Part shown: positions 37,776 to 41,397 of the stretch, in pieces
Numbering within the stretch: the first letter of the stretch is position 1
Layout: each line of letters starts with the position of its first letter
Origin: Acidobacteriota bacterium
GTDB taxonomy: Bacteria; Acidobacteriota; Vicinamibacteria; Vicinamibacterales; UBA2999
Length of the DNA: 41,397 nt
Assembly: GCA_947465645.1 (NCBI GenBank)
Contig: CANIBQ010000043.1
Location: 1 to 41,397, forward strand
Reading direction: 5' to 3'
Notes under the pieces: generated by a model
What the model saw: only the letters and a program-made list of their open reading frames with translations
What the model was told of the DNA's origin: nothing
Database searches by the model: none
Position numbers and translations under genes: made by a program

Positions 37776-39719
37776 TCAGGCCAGCAAATCCCTAATCTTT
37801 TCGAGCAATAAGTCCCGGGTGAACGGTTTTGACAGGAAGGGTACGCCGGGCTCCAGCACGCTTCCTGGCGGCGCCCCGTGCTCGGGGTAACCGGACATGT
37901 ACAGCACCCGCATGTCCGGCCGTGCGGCCGTCAGTTGCCTGGCGAGATCCCGGCCGGTGCCGCCCGGCATGACGACGTCGGTGAGGAGCAAATCGATGGT
38001 GCCGTGGTACTGCCCGGCCCGGGTCATCGCCTCCCCCGCATTGGCCGCCACCAGCACCTTGAAGCCGTGCGTGGCGAGCATGTCGTCGAGGAGTTCCCGC
38101 ACGTCGTCCTCGTCCTCGGTGAGCAGAATCGTCGCGGCCTTCTTCGAGGCGCGCTTCTTCGCCGGCTTCTTGACCTCCACCTCCACCGGCTGCGCATCGG
38201 TGGGAGGCAGGTAGAGGCTGATGGACGTTCCATGGCCCTGGATGCTGTCGATCCAGATGAATCCCCCGCTCTGCTTGACGATGCCGTAGACCGTGGACAG
38301 GCCCAGGCCGCCGGCGCGAACGGGATCCTTGGTCGTGAAGAAGGGCTCGAAGACTCGGGCCTTGGTGCCGGCGTCCATGCCGTGCCCGGTGTCCGACACC
38401 TCGAGCAGCACGTACTCGCCCGGCACCATCGGTGGATGGGCGTCGGCGAAGACCTGGTCCACCGCCCGGTTCCACGCCCGGAAGCGCAGCCACCCCCCGG
38501 ACGGCATGGCGTCGCGGGCGTTAATCGCCAGGTTCATCAGCACCTGCTGGATCTGCACCGGGTCGGCCTCGACCGGACGCAGGTCGGGCGCGATGTCGAT
38601 CGACAGGTGGATGTCCTCGCCGATGAACTGCTCGAGCAGCTCGCTGGCGGTGTGGACAAGCTTTCCCAGGTGAAGCGGGCGGGGCGCCAGCACCTGCTGC
38701 CGGCTGAACGCCTGGAGCCGGCGCGTGAGCGAGGCGGCCCGCTCGGTGTTGCGGAGGATCATGTCGATCTCGGTCGTCGAGGCGACGCCCGCCTCGATGC
38801 GGTCTCTCAACCGCTCGCACGCCTGGGTCACCACCGTCAGGACGTTGCTGAAATCGTGAGCGATCCCCCCGGCGAGCCGCCCGACTGCCTCCATCTTCTG
38901 CGCCTGCACGAGCATCTCGTCGCGGGCCCGCACGGCATCCTCGGCGCGCTTCCGCTCGGTCACGTCGCGCGAGTTGAGCACCACGCGCTGCACGCCCGCC
39001 TCGGGGGCAATGCGCGAGGCCACCACCTCGATGTGCCTGAGGGTGCCGTCTACATGCTGCAGGGAGAACTCGCCGACGGGCATCTTGTCGTTGCCGCCGA
39101 ACGCCCCCGTGAGCAACGCCCGGCCCCGCGTGGCCTGTTCGCGGTCCACCAGCGCGAAGAGCGATTGGCCCACGAACGACTCAGGTGGCAGTCCCAGCAT
39201 GTGGATCGTGCCGGGGCTCTGATATCGGATCACCCCGCGGTCGTCCACCACGGTGATGAGGTCGCGCGCCTGCTCGATGAGGGACTGGAAGTAGGCGCGG
39301 CTGCGCAGCAGTTCCTGGCGCGCGTGCTCCCGGTCGGCCGCGTATCTCACCGCACGGACGATCTGTTCGGGATCGAGCTCCGACTTGATGAGGAAATCCT
39401 GTGCGCCCGCGACGATGCCGGGGTTGGCGGCCAGCCCCGCCTCTCCGGTCAGCACGAGCACGGCGCCCGAGACGTCTTCCCAGTGCGAGGAGAGCCATAC
39501 GAGGCCGTTGCCATCGGGCAGGTTGATGTCGAGCAGAATAACGGTGGCCGGCTGGCGTGCGAGCGCCGGCAGCACGTCGCGCAGCCGTCCGACATGCTCC
39601 AGGTCGAAACGGGCGCCCCGCGACTCCGCGAACGCGTCCCGCACGAAACTGGCGTAGGCCGCATCATCGTCGACGATGAGGACGTGGATCGGCGGAGGAA
39701 GGTCGGGGGCGGCGCTCAT
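37776..39719 (-). CDS. Hybrid histidine kinase: receiver-PAS-kinase-receiver
   Basis: A 647-residue soluble hybrid kinase. Order: receiver (residues 10-130, D64 in ILLDINLPDG), PAS (about 145-260, with SPGTIHMLGLPPESFVGQS), histidine-kinase dimerisation helix with H288 in GGIAHDFSNVLTV, ATPase domain (DTGHGMDAGTKARVFEPFFTTK, GLGLSTVYGIVKQSGGFI), then an Ala/Lys-rich linker and a second receiver with D581 in LLLTDVVMPGG. It has no membrane segment, so it senses in the cytoplasm and its partner is probably another protein. No response-regulator gene is adjacent; the output target is unknown. A position beside motAB suggests, but does not prove, a link to motility. Confidence 0.93.
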   Translation of the reverse strand: MSAAPDLPPPIHVLIVDDDAAYASFVRDAFAESRGARFDLEHVGRLRDVLPALARQPATVILLDINLPDGNGLVWLSSHWEDVSGAVLVLTGEAGLAANPGIVAGAQDFLIKSELDPEQIVRAVRYAADREHARQELLRSRAYFQSLIEQARDLITVVDDRGVIRYQSPGTIHMLGLPPESFVGQSLFALVDREQATRGRALLTGAFGGNDKMPVGEFSLQHVDGTLRHIEVVASRIAPEAGVQRVVLNSRDVTERKRAEDAVRARDEMLVQAQKMEAVGRLAGGIAHDFSNVLTVVTQACERLRDRIEAGVASTTEIDMILRNTERAASLTRRLQAFSRQQVLAPRPLHLGKLVHTASELLEQFIGEDIHLSIDIAPDLRPVEADPVQIQQVLMNLAINARDAMPSGGWLRFRAWNRAVDQVFADAHPPMVPGEYVLLEVSDTGHGMDAGTKARVFEPFFTTKDPVRAGGLGLSTVYGIVKQSGGFIWIDSIQGHGTSISLYLPPTDAQPVEVEVKKPAKKRASKKAATILLTEDEDDVRELLDDMLATHGFKVLVAANAGEAMTRAGQYHGTIDLLLTDVVMPGGTGRDLARQLTAARPDMRVLYMSGYPEHGAPPGSVLEPGVPFLSKPFTRDLLLEKIRDLLA

Positions 39720-39754
39720 CCCGTCCCAATTATGGACGGCAACGCTCGTCCGCG

Positions 39755-40540
39755 CTAAGTTCCGTCGTTGCGGCGCACGACAATCGAGATCCGCCGGTTT
39801 CCGGCGTCCATCGGCTTGTCCAGGGTCCGGAGCTTCGTGTCGGCGAAGCCGCGGACGCCTTCGAGCTGCCTGCTCTTGACCCCGGAGCGCTCGAGCACCC
39901 GGCGGGCGGCGTTGGCGCGGTCGGCCGAGAGCTCCCAGTTGGTGTACTGGTTGCCGGCGCCGAACGGCTGGCTGTCGGTGTGCCCCTCGATGGCAATCTT
40001 GTTGGGCATCTGCGACAGCTCTTTGGCGATGACCGCGAGGATCTTCTCGGTCTCGGCCTTCATCCCGGCGCTGCCGCTCGAGAAGAACCCGTCGTTGGGC
40101 GCCTCGCGAAGCTCGATGCGCAGGCCTTCGTCGGTCACGCTGATCTGCACGCGATCCTGCACGTCGGCAAACTTCGCCTGGATGGCCTGGCGCAGCGACT
40201 GCGCGGCCCGTTCGAGCGCCCTCTTAGCCGTCTCGACGTCGGGGTTGGCGACCGACAACGGGCTTCCCAGAGGCTGCCCGCCCCCGGTGGTGCCGCTGTC
40301 GGAGCCCGGCAGCACGCCGCGTCCGCCCTCTGAGAACGCGCCGGGATCGCGGAAGTACTGACCGACGCCGGACTTCACCTGGGGACTCTGCGCGACGAGC
40401 CACATCACCAGGAAGAAGGCCATCATCGCCGTCACGAAATCGGCGTAAGCCACCTTCCACGCACCACCATGGTGGCCGCCGCCATGGCCGCCGACCCGTT
40501 TCTTGATGATGATGACATTCGGCTGGGTCGGAGCGCTCAT
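39755..40540 (-). CDS. motB: Flagellar motor stator protein MotB
   Basis: A 261-residue stator subunit. The single membrane helix is VAYADFVTAMMAFFLVMWLVAQ with the proton-binding Asp in YADFVTAMM. The C-terminal OmpA-like peptidoglycan-binding domain has IAIEGHTDSQPFGAGNQYTNWELSADRANAARRVL. With MotA it forms the ion channel that turns the flagellum. Its start overlaps the motA stop by 4 bases (ATGA). It probably depends on motA for expression, and motA is broken here. Confidence 0.94.
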   Translation of the reverse strand: MSAPTQPNVIIIKKRVGGHGGGHHGGAWKVAYADFVTAMMAFFLVMWLVAQSPQVKSGVGQYFRDPGAFSEGGRGVLPGSDSGTTGGGQPLGSPLSVANPDVETAKRALERAAQSLRQAIQAKFADVQDRVQISVTDEGLRIELREAPNDGFFSSGSAGMKAETEKILAVIAKELSQMPNKIAIEGHTDSQPFGAGNQYTNWELSADRANAARRVLERSGVKSRQLEGVRGFADTKLRTLDKPMDAGNRRISIVVRRNDGT

Positions 40541-41228
40541 GCTGCGTGCGCCTCACGAGCGCTCGACGCCACCACCGCCGCGCGGCAGAACTGTTCTGTC
40601 TCGTTGAACGACGGCCGGACCGAATGCGGCAGTACTCGCCGCGCGAACTCCACGGCAATCGCCGGAGGGTTGCCCTTGTAGACCGCGAGCAGCCCCGCCT
40701 TGATGCACAGGTTGTAATAGCTCGCGTCGTTGACCCGGCCCTCCATGAGCTGCGCAACCGGCGCGGCCATGCCGTACGACAGCAGGATGCCGAGGAACGT
40801 GCCGACCAGCGCCGCGCCGACGTGGTGGCCGATCTCAGCCGGCGGACCGTCGATATGGCCCATGGTGATGACGATGCCGAGCACGGCGGCGACGATGCCG
40901 AGTCCTGGCAGCGCATCGCCAATCTTGTTGAGCGCGGCCGACGGCCTCAGCGCCTCGTCGTGATGCGCCCGCATGTCCTCGTCGAGCAGCGATTCGAGGT
41001 CGTGGGGCGCGATGCCGCCGACGATCAGCACCTTGACCGAGTCGGCGAGAAAGTCGATCGACTCGTGCCTGGCCATGAATCGCGGATACCTGGTGAGAAT
41101 CGCGCTCTTGGTCGGGTCTTCGAAGTGCGCCTCCAGCGACATCACGCCGTGCTGCTGCACCTGCTTGAAGATCTGGTAGAGCATTGCCAGCAGGTCGGTG
41201 AACTCCTCTTTCCCCGGAGGGCTGGACA
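40537..41228 (-). pseudogene. motA: MotA flagellar stator, 5' end cut by IS30 element
   Basis: The C-terminal part of MotA is clear: EEFTDLLAMLYQIFKQVQQHGVMSLEAHFEDPTKS (cytoplasmic loop) and two late membrane segments (KIGDALPGLGIVAAVLGIVITMG, VGAALVGTFLGILLSYGMAAPVA). A full MotA has about 80 more residues and two membrane helices before this. They are absent: upstream of about 41229 the sequence is IS30-like. The frame could start at 41228 or at an artificial ATG at 41274 inside the IS end. The product lacks half its channel and should not form a stator. Confidence 0.85.
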
Positions 41229-41397
41229 TGCAGCCCTTGATCTGGGAGACGGTGGGTTCAAGCCGTCGACGCAACGCGATGAATGATCGGAGGGATCATG
41301 CAAAGCGTGCGACGATCGCGGATGAGTGCAAGCGACAAGGCAGCGATTTGGGATCGATGGAGTCGCGGGGAATCGCTGAGTGCGATCGGTCGAGCTA
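41229..41397 (+). mobile_element. Left end of an IS30-family insertion element (partial)
   Basis: The window ends inside this element. GTCGACGCAAC at 41265-41275 resembles the IS30 terminal-repeat core (GTCAACGCAAC). The left terminus is probably near 41229-41235, but it cannot be fixed without the other end. The transposase start follows within 70 bases. Confidence 0.6.
41298..41397 (+). CDS. IS30-family transposase, N-terminal part (partial)
   Basis: From ATG 41298 (alternative in-frame ATG at 41283), preceded by GGAGGG, the frame reads to the window end: 33 residues with MSASDKAAIWDRWSRGESLSAIGRA. That S-x-x-[DE]-K-x-x-[IL]-W-x-R-W-x-x-G-x-S-x-x-x-I-[GA]-R pattern is the N-terminal helix-turn-helix of IS30 transposases. 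The catalytic DDE domain lies outside the window. It points away from motA and would be transcribed outward. Confidence 0.75.
   Translation, partial: MQSVRRSRMSASDKAAIWDRWSRGESLSAIGRA

Noticed and set aside
41230..41274. ATG at 41274 as the true start of MotA
   Set aside because: Residues from 41274 to about 41229 do not match MotA, and the DNA there looks like an IS30 end. The family needs about 80 further residues upstream.

Overview
This window is about 41.4 kb of GC-rich, densely packed chromosomal DNA with no rRNA, no CRISPR array and one tRNA. The gene mix (full-length cyclic glucan synthase, stand-alone peptide-binding lipoprotein, PEP carboxylase, SUI1 factor, many small Cys or zinc-ribbon proteins, DUF4390, DUF411 and DUF488 proteins, GGDEF and hybrid-kinase signalling, flagellar motor genes) and the abundance of short palindromic repeats suggest a Gram-negative soil-type bacterium. 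An Acidobacteriota/Vicinamibacteria-like genome is my best guess. This is inference from style and content, not from a marker gene.

Layout. 1-545: end of an unknown gene, a small basic protein and a strong hairpin. 546-7017: tsaB-rimI-DUF465 (minus), divergent from mutS plus a lipoprotein binding protein (plus), then a YfgM-like TPR protein. 7057-13644: tRNA-Arg(CCU), a ppc-acyP-apt run, a secreted EF-hand protein, a GGDEF protein and a bacilliredoxin-like protein. 13653-13974: a decayed response-regulator receiver. 14154-22880: one giant cyclic beta-1,2-glucan synthase reading frame interrupted by a single in-frame TAA. 22948-30593: small genes (arfB, SUI1, coiled coil, cupin, zinc ribbon, alpha/beta hydrolase, mntA-hepT toxin-antitoxin, rnd, a Cys4 mini-protein, DUF488, DUF411, GlcG-like). 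30777-34992: a membrane-embedded hydrolase and a DEAD-box RNA helicase. 35083-37668: DUF4390 protein, a beta-lactamase-fold protein lacking its catalytic residues, a barrel protein and a small helical protein. 37776-41397: a hybrid histidine kinase, then motB and motA. motA is cut at its 5' end by an IS30-family element that runs off the window.

Main unusual signals. (1) Three families of short palindromic elements are spread through the window. One family (A) shows compensatory changes in its stem. Another (B) has been translated in frame as linker peptides in the glucan synthase and the helicase. (2) Many genes have a TANNNT -10 box only 5-7 bases before the start codon and no Shine-Dalgarno, which points to leaderless transcripts and very compact divergent promoters. 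(3) A nonsense codon splits the glycosyltransferase catalytic domain of the glucan synthase. (4) IS30 insertion has truncated motA. (5) A conserved element lies upstream of two related small proteins that share a C-terminal motif. (6) A hydrolase has its fold apparently split around about ten membrane segments.
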